DNA of 49,153 nt from an uncultured Porphyromonadaceae bacterium (GTDB taxonomy: Bacteria > Bacteroidota > Bacteroidia > Bacteroidales > Muribaculaceae), in the NCBI GenBank assembly GCA_947177405.1, contig CAMWUJ010000015.1:1-49153 (forward strand), written 5' to 3'. A program made the translations under genes and the position numbers. Positions 1 to 8,249 of this stretch are shown one piece after another; within the stretch, counting starts at the first letter, position 1, and each line of letters begins with the position of its first letter. Under the pieces are notes generated by a model, which saw only the letters and a program-made list of their open reading frames with translations, was not told where the DNA came from and did no database searches.

Positions 1-285
1 TACCCCCGGTAACCCATTATATTGACCATCTACCCCGGAGGGGTTTCACCTTGGTTAGCCGGGGGTTAGCGAGGTACGAGCTTACCCCCGGTAACCCAAT
101 ATATTGACCCTCTACCCCGGAGGGGTTACACCTTGGTTAGCCGGGGGTTAGCGAGGTACGAGCATACCCCCGGTAACCCAATACATAGACCCCTACCCCG
201 GAGGGGTTGAACTTACTGGAATACCCATCCGGATACTCCCTATTCCCCATCTGGATACCCTCTACCCCGGAGGGGTTGAACTTCC
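1..285. repeat. Intergenic 82-bp tandem repeats with GC-rich palindromes
   Basis: Two full units (1-82, 83-164) and a third that diverges after about 45 bases (from 165) repeat with a period of 82. Each unit contains TACCCCGGAGGGGTT (31-45, 113-127, 194-208), and a fourth copy of this core lies at 263-277. ACCCC and GGGGT can pair around GGA, and the unit ends (TACCCCCGGTAACC versus GGTTAGCCGGGGGTTA) can also pair. No open frame spans the block and there are no unique spacers between units, so it is not a CRISPR array. It lies beyond the 3' end of the leftward phosphatase gene, where it could act as a terminator-like or REP-like element; that role is inference. Confidence 0.75.
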
Positions 286-324
286 AGGAATCCCCATATA
301 GGCGGATTTACTTTATATAAACTC

Positions 325-1602
325 TTAATCGAGCTCTTTGTCGGCTATCTTTTTCAGATAATATTCTTTGAGGTCGTTCCAACGATAATAAGGCCCGCTG
401 ACAGGCACACCGGGAAGTCGCACCTCTTTCTCATTCAAGAGTGCCTTCACCAATATATCATTATCCTTATTACGATAGAACACAAGCTGTATATTCCCTG
501 CCATAGGTATCAGATCATAGCTCCTGAGACCTGCATCTTCCGCTTCCTCTATCGACGCAAATTCCTTGCCCAGGTCATCCACCTCTATCAAGGTGATGAA
601 ATTGATTAGTATCCCATCATGTCCATATCTGAGATTGACACTCGGTCGAGTGGAATTGATAGCGGTGTCGGTGCTCTCGATGATATTCTTCAGCAACTTT
701 CGCTGAGTATAAGGCATACGCCTCTCTGTGAGAGGAGTGTCAATACAATGGAGCGTCCACATCCCGTTGTCATACCTCCATGCCTCACGAGCCTCATCAA
801 CAGTAAACACCTTATCGAGAAGCCAGGGCTGATCGGAGTGTCCCTGCGTATTGGCCAACACCCAATATAGATATGGCATCATCCCCGGAGCCACGCTATC
901 CTGCGCAAACTTGCTATCCGTGACAAGACCCGAAAGATAATCGCCGCTCAGCTTATGCTTCTCACGATAATCCTTCAGCACAGTCTCCTCTGCCCTATCC
1001 TTGATCTTCCATGCCGGCTTGTCATCATAATTCATAAAATACATATCGGCATAGGAAGCATCGCTTCGTGTCGCCACTCCCGGGGCAACCTCACGTATGC
1101 CCTGCAAGCCGTTGAGCATAGAGAGTATACAGCGAATCACTACTGTGGCCTTGGCATCCACAAAAGATGAATCCGAGAAGAGCGCCGGATAATTTCGCGC
1201 CATGCGGCGTCCGATAGCCTGATGCTGCAGCGCACCCTTGTCGGAGAGCTCGCCAAGCCGACCATGAGAAGCTTTCTCTATTTTACGCAAAGCCTCAAGA
1301 GTTTCCTTTCCCAAGGGAGTCAACTTTCCGGCCTTCTCGGCCTTTTCAAGATTTTTCACTGGAGTGAGGTAGTCGTTGCCACCTATGAGCCAGCGGGATC
1401 CATGGCGCCCGTAATGTTCGAGATGAAAAGGCTCATAGCCTGCAGGCGGCGGAGTCTGTGCAGGAGGTTCGTCAGCAACATAAGGATAAGCTCTCAGATT
1501 GCCAGATAGCTTATGATAGTCAGTCTCTACCTCTGCCGGCGGAAGGGCTGCATAGACAGATAACGCTCCCAAAAGCGCCGGGAGAATCAAATATTTTTTC
1601 AT
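325..1602 (-). CDS. Secreted histidine acid phosphatase family protein
   Basis: Predicted 425-residue exported phosphatase of the histidine acid phosphatase (clade 2) superfamily, the group that includes bacterial MINPP/phytase-like enzymes. The catalytic RHG motif is at residues 66-68 (context YGRHGSRW) and the proton-donor HD pair near residues 328-329 (context YGHDG). These would form the phosphohistidine site and act on phosphomonoesters, possibly inositol phosphates; the substrate is not readable from sequence. I chose the ATG at 1602 because it begins MKKYLILPALLGALSVYA, a clean signal peptide, whereas the longer frame to 1638 adds residues before the signal. The enzyme should work in the periplasm or on the surface. 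It follows the DUF1846 gene on the same strand with about 73 bases between them. Confidence 0.85.
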   Translation of the reverse strand: MKKYLILPALLGALSVYAALPPAEVETDYHKLSGNLRAYPYVADEPPAQTPPPAGYEPFHLEHYGRHGSRWLIGGNDYLTPVKNLEKAEKAGKLTPLGKETLEALRKIEKASHGRLGELSDKGALQHQAIGRRMARNYPALFSDSSFVDAKATVVIRCILSMLNGLQGIREVAPGVATRSDASYADMYFMNYDDKPAWKIKDRAEETVLKDYREKHKLSGDYLSGLVTDSKFAQDSVAPGMMPYLYWVLANTQGHSDQPWLLDKVFTVDEAREAWRYDNGMWTLHCIDTPLTERRMPYTQRKLLKNIIESTDTAINSTRPSVNLRYGHDGILINFITLIEVDDLGKEFASIEEAEDAGLRSYDLIPMAGNIQLVFYRNKDNDILVKALLNEKEVRLPGVPVSGPYYRWNDLKEYYLKKIADKELD

Positions 1603-1675
1603 GAGTCCGGATTTTATGGTTAAAAATACTCCTCCCACAAGAGTAAATGCTTATGGGAGGAGTCAGTGACTTATA

Positions 1676-3142
1676 TTATTTCCTTTTCTTTGCAGGATCG
1701 CAAGTGAGTCCGACACCAAGCTTATTGAAGATCTTATGATCCACCTCACCGAGCATCACAGTGGAATGCATCTGGCAACCGTCAAGTTCGGGAAGCTTTT
1801 CCAACGCCCTGCGGCAACGATCATCAGTGGTGCTCAATACGGAGAGAGCCACCAGCACCTCATCGGAATGAAGTCTTGGATTGTGGCCTTTCAGATAGGT
1901 GAGTTTCGTATGCTGGATAGGCTCTATCAATGCCTGGGGAATCAGCTTCACATCATGATCGATACCTGCTAAATGTTTCACGGCATTGAGTATCAAAGCC
2001 GAAGAGGGTCCAAGGAGATCGGTGGTACCGGCAGTGATGATAGTGCCGTCGGCCAATTCTATCGCCGAACAAGGACGACCCTCTTCCGCAGCACGTTCAC
2101 GGGCAGCCTTTATGCACTTGCGATAACTCAAATCTATCTTAGCCTGCTTGAACAGCAAGGAGATCTTGTTGACCTCCGACTCGTTACCCTCACCATGAGC
2201 CATATTATTCAGGGCTGTGAAATAGCGGCGGATAATCTCATTATTTGACGCACGGCAACACACCGCATCGTCAGAAATACAGAATCCCACCATATTCACA
2301 CCCATATCGGTAGGAGACTTATAGGGATTCTCTCCATAGATTCCTTCGAAGAGGGTATTGAGCACCGGGAAAATCTCTATATCACGGTTATAGTTGATAG
2401 CCGTCTTTCCGTAAGCCTCCAGATGGAAGGGATCTATCATATTCACATCGTTGAGATCAGCTGTAGCTGCCTCGTAGGCGATGTTGACAGGATGTTTCAA
2501 GGGGAGACTCCACACAGGGAAAGTCTCGAATTTGGCATATCCGGCTTCTACCCCACGCTTGTTTTCATTATATAACTGGCTGAGGCAGACCGCCATCTTA
2601 CCGCTTCCCGGCCCGGGAGCCGTCACTATCACCAAAGGACGCGTGGTCTCTATATAGTCGTTGCGGCCAAAACCATCGTCACTGGCTATCAGATCCACAT
2701 TCGAGGGATACCCGTCGATCATATAGTGATAATAGACCGTAATACCCATGCGTTCGAGTTTCTTACGGAACGTGTCAGCGGAGATCTGACCGTTGTAGTG
2801 GGTCACGCAGATGGAACCCACATAGAAACCGAGTTTCTGAAATTCATCACGCAGGCGCAACACATCCATATCATAGGTGATACCTAAGTCGGCTCTCACC
2901 TTGTTTTTCTCGATATCAAGTGCGCTTATCACTATCACGATCTCAAGCTCATCCTTCAGCTTCTGAAACATACGAAGCTTGCTGTCGGGCTGGAAACCCG
3001 GCAGAACGCGTGAGGCATGATGGTCGTCGAAGAGCTTTCCTCCGAGCTCGAGGTAAAGCTTGTTGCCGAATTTGGCTATCCGTTCCGAGATATGCTCAGA
3101 CTGGATCTTTAGATACTTGTCGTTGTCGAATCCGTGTGTCAT
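1676..3142 (-). CDS. DUF1846 family protein
   Basis: A 488-residue cytosolic protein that matches the DUF1846 (UPF0371) family over its full length. The N-terminus MTHGFDNDKYLKIQSEHISE, the LYLELGGKLFDDHHASRVLPGF block and a later TAPGPGSGKMAVCLSQLYNE segment (P-loop-like glycine-rich stretch) are characteristic. The family has been structurally studied but its physiological reaction is not established, so I give no function. The ATG at 3142 fits the family start; the extra 13 residues of the longer frame from 3181 are not conserved-looking. It is divergent from the tolC-type gene, with a shared 136-base intergenic region. Confidence 0.9.
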   Translation of the reverse strand: MTHGFDNDKYLKIQSEHISERIAKFGNKLYLELGGKLFDDHHASRVLPGFQPDSKLRMFQKLKDELEIVIVISALDIEKNKVRADLGITYDMDVLRLRDEFQKLGFYVGSICVTHYNGQISADTFRKKLERMGITVYYHYMIDGYPSNVDLIASDDGFGRNDYIETTRPLVIVTAPGPGSGKMAVCLSQLYNENKRGVEAGYAKFETFPVWSLPLKHPVNIAYEAATADLNDVNMIDPFHLEAYGKTAINYNRDIEIFPVLNTLFEGIYGENPYKSPTDMGVNMVGFCISDDAVCCRASNNEIIRRYFTALNNMAHGEGNESEVNKISLLFKQAKIDLSYRKCIKAARERAAEEGRPCSAIELADGTIITAGTTDLLGPSSALILNAVKHLAGIDHDVKLIPQALIEPIQHTKLTYLKGHNPRLHSDEVLVALSVLSTTDDRCRRALEKLPELDGCQMHSTVMLGEVDHKIFNKLGVGLTCDPAKKRK

Positions 3143-3202
3143 AACGGATTGCAAAGTTACTAATTTTTCAGCAAACTTCACATTTTTTAAACAATATTTC
3201 CT

Positions 3203-3245
3203 TAATTTTGTAATATATATAGAGTGTCCCCTGCTAAGGGGACAC
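3203..3245 (+). promoter_or_regulatory. Promoter box and 5' leader hairpin of the exporter operon
   Basis: TAATTTTG at 3203-3210 matches the Bacteroidetes -7 consensus TAnnTTTG; no convincing -33 TTTG was found. Just downstream, GTGTCCCC (3224-3231) and GGGGACAC (3238-3245) form a perfect 8-bp stem with a 6-base loop, which would sit near the start of the transcript and 33 bases before the ATG of the TolC-like gene. The stem may stabilise the mRNA or affect expression; this is inference. Confidence 0.5.
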
Positions 3246-3278
3246 GATTTCTATTGACTCCTATAATCTTATATCTGA

Positions 3279-4718
3279 ATGAATCTGAAATATATATTTT
3301 CCATCCTCGTCCTTTCATCAGTCACGGCCTATAGCCATGCCGATGTGTTCACTCTCGATTCATGCCGGAATCTCGCTGTCGGGAACAATAAGACCATCCG
3401 GGTGGCCGAGGAGGCCATCAAAAATGCCTCATACGAGAGGAAAGCTGCCAAAGCTGCATATCTCCCGGGGCTCGATTTTAACGCCGGATATGTATATAAC
3501 CAGCGCACAATCAATCTCTTGGGTGAAGATGCCAAGCTCCCGACAATGATTTTTGATCCTATCTCCCAAAGCTACAAACCCAATATTCTCATAGGCCCGG
3601 ATCTGCAGCCGGTGAAAGATCCCTCCACAGGAAGCTATATCCCGCTTGAAGTGGCCGTGATTCCCAAAGAGGCCATGAGTTTCGACACCCACAATGTGGT
3701 GGCCGGTGCGTTCACGCTCACCCAGCCGGTCTATATGGGAGGTCAGATAAAAGCTCTCAATGAAATCACAAAATATGCCGAGCAAGCTGCAATCGCGGCT
3801 CGCAACAGTGTGATCCAGGATGTGATCTTTGGTGTGGACCAGGCTTATTGGACGGTTGTCTCCCTTAAAGAGAAGAAGAAACTCGCCCAGAGCTTTGTCA
3901 CTCTCGTCGATACGCTCCGTTATAGCGTGAATGCCATGCTTGAGGAGGGTGTCGCCACCAGATCCGATCTCCTCACAGTGGATGTGAAGCTGAACGAGGC
4001 CAAGATCGCCCTCACCAAGGTGGATAACGGTCTCACTCTCTCACGGATGGCTCTCGCACAAATCTGCGGGCTTCCTATCCAGAGCAACATGGTGCTGGCC
4101 GACGAGGACTATAAATCTTATACCCCCGCACGTCCCGAATATACATATAATATGAGCGATGTATATGCACGCCGCATGGATCTCGAAGTGATCAGACAGG
4201 GTATAACAGTGCTGACACATCGTGAGAAACTCGCTATGGGAACCATGCTTCCTAAAGTAGGGATAGTAGGTGCTTACGAATTCTCCAATCCCAATCTCAA
4301 CGACGGTTTCAAGAAACGTTTCGGCGGTGGATTCTCAATAGGAGCCACTGTCTCTATCCCTCTCTGGCATTGGGGCGGAAACTACAACCACTATCAGGCC
4401 ACCAAAGCCGCCACCAATTCCCAACGGCTCCTCCTCGAAGATCTTGAGGAGAAGGTATCGCTGCAGGTGGAGCAGGCACGTTTCTCTTTTGAAGAAGCTT
4501 TCAAGACCTACGACATGACCCTCACCAATATGAAAAGCGCTCAGGCAAACCTTGAGAACGCGCAATACGGATTCAAGGAGGGAGTGCTAACCGCAGATGA
4601 CGTGATAGCCGCCCAGACCGCATGGCTCCAGGCCAATTCCGAGAAAATCGATGCCGAAATCGGTATCCATCTCTGCGAGGTGTATCTCTCCAAAGTGCTC
4701 GGAACACTCAATTATTAA
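3279..4718 (+). CDS. TolC family outer-membrane efflux protein
   Basis: A 479-residue outer-membrane factor. The first 22 residues (MNLKYIFSILVLSSVTAYSHA) form a signal peptide. The rest has the alternating coiled-coil and strand pattern of the OEP/TolC family, including the typical VASRSDLLTVDVKLNEAK-like helix (here GVATRSDLLTVDVKLNEAK) and the mirrored C-terminal repeat ending in a GVLTADDVIAAQTAW segment. It would provide the outer-membrane channel for the exporter encoded by the next three genes, which follow on the same strand with gaps of 33, 12 and 12 bases and probably form one operon. Confidence 0.92.
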   Translation: MNLKYIFSILVLSSVTAYSHADVFTLDSCRNLAVGNNKTIRVAEEAIKNASYERKAAKAAYLPGLDFNAGYVYNQRTINLLGEDAKLPTMIFDPISQSYKPNILIGPDLQPVKDPSTGSYIPLEVAVIPKEAMSFDTHNVVAGAFTLTQPVYMGGQIKALNEITKYAEQAAIAARNSVIQDVIFGVDQAYWTVVSLKEKKKLAQSFVTLVDTLRYSVNAMLEEGVATRSDLLTVDVKLNEAKIALTKVDNGLTLSRMALAQICGLPIQSNMVLADEDYKSYTPARPEYTYNMSDVYARRMDLEVIRQGITVLTHREKLAMGTMLPKVGIVGAYEFSNPNLNDGFKKRFGGGFSIGATVSIPLWHWGGNYNHYQATKAATNSQRLLLEDLEEKVSLQVEQARFSFEEAFKTYDMTLTNMKSAQANLENAQYGFKEGVLTADDVIAAQTAWLQANSEKIDAEIGIHLCEVYLSKVLGTLNY

Positions 4719-4751
4719 TTTTCAGACCAACAAGACTAAACAACAAGAATT

Positions 4752-5789
4752 ATGTCACAAGATAATACTCCCCGTCCCATCGGAGCAAACGACCCCGAGA
4801 AGGTTACCAAAAAAGACCGTGCCCTTATTCTCACCATCGTAATAGTGCTATTTGTAGTGGCCGGACTCGCCGTTTTCGGCTTTCTGACCATAAAACCCGC
4901 TCCCGACACCGTGCAGGGTCAGGGAGAAGCCACTGAAATCAGAATCTCCGGAAAACTTCCGGGTCGCGTGGCTGAGATATATGTGGAGGAAGGCCAGCAT
5001 GTAAGTGCCGGCGACACTTTGGTGAAGATCACCTCCTCCCTGGTGGATGCCCGCATGGAGCAGGCCCAGGCTATGGAGAATGTTGCCCAGGCCGGAGAAA
5101 ACAAGGTGGATGCCGGAACACGCACCCAGATAATTCAGGGTGCCCACGATATCTGGACACAGGCCCAGGCTGCCACCGGAATCACAAAAAAGACCTACGA
5201 GCGCATGCAGAATCTCTTCGACAAGGGAGTGATAAGCGCCCAGAAACGGGATGAGGCCAAAGCCGCCTACGATGCCGCCGTGGCCGGGGAAGCCGCTGCC
5301 AAAAGCCAGTATGAACTGGCCAAGGCCGGAGCCCAGAAAGAGGATAAACAGGCTGCACGGTCAATGGTGCAGGCCGCCCGCGGAAGTGTAAAGGAAGTGA
5401 AAGCCATACTTGAGGATCAATATCTCACGGCTCCCTACGATGGCGAGATCACCGTGATATATCCCAATGTAAGCGAACTTGTAGCTACCGGTGCCCCCAT
5501 GATGACACTCCAGAGAGATGACCATTGGGTGGTATTCAATGTGCGCGAGAATCTTCTCAAAGATATCAAGAACGGTTCGGTGCTAAAAGTGCGAATACCG
5601 GCTCTTGAAAAGACTGTGGATATGAAAGTGTTCTATATCAAAGACCTTGGCACCTACGCCAACTGGCAGGCCACCAAAGCTACCGGTGACTACGATGCAC
5701 GCACTTTCCAGATCAAAGCCCGTCCGGATCGTCCGGTGGAGAATTTCCGTCCCGGAATGTCGGCCATATATGAGGGAGTGAAGAAATAA
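4752..5789 (+). CDS. HlyD family periplasmic adaptor (membrane fusion protein)
   Basis: A 345-residue membrane fusion protein. A single membrane anchor lies at about residues 24-48, followed by a biotinyl-lipoyl-like half motif (GRVAEIYVEEGQHVSAGDTL), a helical hairpin rich in Ala/Gln/Lys (residues about 95-215), the second half motif (LTAPYDGEITVIYPNVSELV) and a beta-barrel end. It should bridge the inner-membrane permeases and the TolC channel encoded next to it. The short helical hairpin resembles the YhiI/YbhG group, which works with ABC-2 type permeases, in line with the following two genes. The gap to the next gene is 12 bases. Confidence 0.92.
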   Translation: MSQDNTPRPIGANDPEKVTKKDRALILTIVIVLFVVAGLAVFGFLTIKPAPDTVQGQGEATEIRISGKLPGRVAEIYVEEGQHVSAGDTLVKITSSLVDARMEQAQAMENVAQAGENKVDAGTRTQIIQGAHDIWTQAQAATGITKKTYERMQNLFDKGVISAQKRDEAKAAYDAAVAGEAAAKSQYELAKAGAQKEDKQAARSMVQAARGSVKEVKAILEDQYLTAPYDGEITVIYPNVSELVATGAPMMTLQRDDHWVVFNVRENLLKDIKNGSVLKVRIPALEKTVDMKVFYIKDLGTYANWQATKATGDYDARTFQIKARPDRPVENFRPGMSAIYEGVKK

Positions 5790-5801
5790 GGACCTATTAT
5801 A

Positions 5802-6971
5802 ATGAAGTTAGAAAAAGGAATATTCGCCATCGCGGTCAGAAGCCTTATCCAGATAGTGCGCCGTCCTATATATTGGTTCGGGTTTTTCGGGATTCCGCTT
5901 TTCATGTTCCTCTTCATCACTTCAATGATGGAGAGCGGACTCCCCCACCATATCCCGGCCGCAATGGTGGATCGCGACGGCACATCGCTGAGCCGTGAAG
6001 TGACACAGTCGCTCTCCGCACTTCAGACCGTGGATATAAAGCAGACCCTCAACAGCTTCACTGATGCACGGGAATCGCTCCAGAAAGGAGAGATATACGG
6101 ATTCTTCCTCATCCCTGAGAATTTTCAGGCAGACCTCCTCGCCGGGCGTGAGCCGGTGATCACATTCTATACTAACATGACATATTTCGTGCCCGGTTCC
6201 ATACTCTTCAAGTCGTTCAAGACGATTGCCGTATATACCAAGGCCGGAGTAGCCATGAAGATCGCTAATTCCGCCGGTGCCGATGCCGAAGCACTCGCCC
6301 CGATGCTCCAGCCTGTCAATATCCAGAGTCGAGGAATAGGAAACCCTACCCTCAATTATGGAATCTACCTCTCCAACTCTTTCGTGCCTTGTCTGCTACA
6401 GCTGATGATAATGCTCATGACAGTGTTCAGCCTGGGTCAGGAGATAAAATACGGCACATCCGCAAGGCTCCTTAAGATGGCCGACGGATCCATCGTGAAG
6501 GCGATCTTTGCAAAACTCGCTCCACAGACACTGATATGGTGGATTATCGCCGGGTTCATGCTGGCATGGCTCTATAAATTCAATGGTTACACCATGCAGG
6601 GTTCCTGGTGGGTGATGGCTCTGTCGGAGATGATGTTTGTGCTTGCAGCCCAGGGATTTGCCTTGTTCATCTTCGGAGTGCTTCCCAATCTGCGACTGTC
6701 CCTTTCCGTCTGCTCCCTACTCGGAATCCTCTCCTTCTCGCTGGCCGCATTCTCTTTCCCGGTGCAAAGCATGTATGGGGCGATCGGTATTTTCAGTTAT
6801 ATCCTGCCTATCCGGTATAACTTCCTGATATATGCCGATCAGGCACTCAACGGAATCGGAATATACTATTCCAGAGTATGGTTTGCGGCTTATGTGGCTT
6901 TCATAATGGCGCCCTTCGCGATGCTCTGGAAAATCAAGAAGTATATGAAGGATCCCGTCTATGCACCTTAA
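5802..6971 (+). CDS. ABC-2 type transporter permease (first of pair)
   Basis: A 389-residue inner-membrane protein of the ABC-2 (YbhS/YbhR-like) permease group: one N-terminal membrane helix (residues about 22-42), a large periplasmic domain beginning with MVDRDGTSLSREVTQSL, then five or so C-terminal membrane helices. The periplasmic PAAMVDRDGTSLSR pattern recurs in the next gene as IVVIDSDRTSLSR, so the two are paralogs likely to form a heterodimer. The operon encodes no separate ATP-binding subunit of the YbhF type, so the energy source is unclear. The substrate is unknown; drug-like or lipid substrates are usual for this group. Confidence 0.88.
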   Translation: MKLEKGIFAIAVRSLIQIVRRPIYWFGFFGIPLFMFLFITSMMESGLPHHIPAAMVDRDGTSLSREVTQSLSALQTVDIKQTLNSFTDARESLQKGEIYGFFLIPENFQADLLAGREPVITFYTNMTYFVPGSILFKSFKTIAVYTKAGVAMKIANSAGADAEALAPMLQPVNIQSRGIGNPTLNYGIYLSNSFVPCLLQLMIMLMTVFSLGQEIKYGTSARLLKMADGSIVKAIFAKLAPQTLIWWIIAGFMLAWLYKFNGYTMQGSWWVMALSEMMFVLAAQGFALFIFGVLPNLRLSLSVCSLLGILSFSLAAFSFPVQSMYGAIGIFSYILPIRYNFLIYADQALNGIGIYYSRVWFAAYVAFIMAPFAMLWKIKKYMKDPVYAP

Positions 6972-6983
6972 AAACGACTGTTT

Positions 6984-8186
6984 ATGTTAAAAAAAATATC
7001 ACAAGGATTCCGTAATTTCTTCCTGGTCTATTGCAGGGAGTTCAAGCTTGTGTTCCACGACCAGGGAATCATCCTCTTCTTCTTCTTTCTCCCGCTGGCC
7101 TATCCGGTGATATATTCACTTATATATAATCCGGAGCTGGTGAAGGAGGTGGAGATTGTGGTGATCGATAGTGACCGCACCTCCCTGAGCCGTAAGCTCA
7201 CCCGTATGCTCGATGCCTGCGATGAAGTGCGTGTGATCGGCTATGCCTCCGACCTCCCCGAGGCTCGGCGGGCACTCAACGAACACAAGGCCTACGGAAT
7301 ACTCCAGATTCCCGAAGGATTCGCAAAAAAGATAGGACGCGGTGAGACAGGAAATACGGTGTTCTACAGTGATATGGCACTCCTGATCCGTTACCGCGGA
7401 TTCCTGATGGCCACTACCAACGTGATGCAGGAAATAGGATCCGAACTGATGACTCAGGATATCAATAACACCGTGCCGCTCGCTTCGACCGTGGTATCGG
7501 GCGACCTTCTCCCCATTAATGATATCTCAATGGGAAATATCCGGAGCGGTTTCGATTCATTCATCATGCCCGGTGTGCTTATACTTATCCTCCACCAGTG
7601 CATAATCCTTGCCGTAGGAATGGCAGGAGGAGCCAAGCGGGAGAATCCGCGTCTGGTGGGATATGATCCTGTCAACATCGCACCCTCCGTGCTTTCCTCT
7701 ATGGTGGCGCAGGCGCTGTGTTATATCACCATAATCGCCGTGCCCATCATTTTCCTTATCCACTACGTGCCGCTGATGTTCCGATTCCCTATGGCCGGCG
7801 ACTTCCTCCAGGAAATTGCATTCCTAACACCGATGGTGATTGCAGCCTGTGGTCTCGGATATGCTTATCAGGCCACGGTGCAGGAGCGTGAGGAGGTATT
7901 CGTGTCATGGGTGTTCACCTCAGTGATGCTTCTATTCCTCTCAGGTCTCATCTGGCCCAGATATGCCATGCCAGAGCCATGGAAAGCCCTTTCGGCCATC
8001 TTCCCCTCAACATGGGGAGTGGAGGGCTTCATCAAGATGAATGCCAACGGATCCTCTCTATCACAGGTGCGTTCGGAATATATCAACCTGTGGATTCTGG
8101 CCGGAGTATGGTGGACAATCGGATGGGCCGTGAGGAAATGGATCGTACGTCCTCAGATTTTCGGAAGGAAGAAAAAATTTGTCTAA
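6984..8186 (+). CDS. ABC-2 type transporter permease (second of pair)
   Basis: A 400-residue paralog of the preceding permease, 12 bases downstream. It has the same layout: one N-terminal membrane helix (LFFFFLPLAYPVIYSLIYN), a periplasmic domain with VVIDSDRTSLSRKLTRML, and a C-terminal block of membrane helices (from about residue 190). It presumably dimerises with the first permease to form an inner-membrane channel or pump that works with the HlyD and TolC proteins. A 63-base gap separates it from the MsbA-like gene, which may be transcribed with it. Confidence 0.88.
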   Translation: MLKKISQGFRNFFLVYCREFKLVFHDQGIILFFFFLPLAYPVIYSLIYNPELVKEVEIVVIDSDRTSLSRKLTRMLDACDEVRVIGYASDLPEARRALNEHKAYGILQIPEGFAKKIGRGETGNTVFYSDMALLIRYRGFLMATTNVMQEIGSELMTQDINNTVPLASTVVSGDLLPINDISMGNIRSGFDSFIMPGVLILILHQCIILAVGMAGGAKRENPRLVGYDPVNIAPSVLSSMVAQALCYITIIAVPIIFLIHYVPLMFRFPMAGDFLQEIAFLTPMVIAACGLGYAYQATVQEREEVFVSWVFTSVMLLFLSGLIWPRYAMPEPWKALSAIFPSTWGVEGFIKMNANGSSLSQVRSEYINLWILAGVWWTIGWAVRKWIVRPQIFGRKKKFV

Positions 8187-8249
8187 GTCTGAGGAATGTG
8201 CTAAATTTGCAGAGACTACCCGTAAAGCCGGGGGGTCTTTACCAAAATC

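Noticed and set aside
1..285. CRISPR array
   Set aside because: The period is 82 bases, repeats directly adjoin, and there are no spacers or cas genes.
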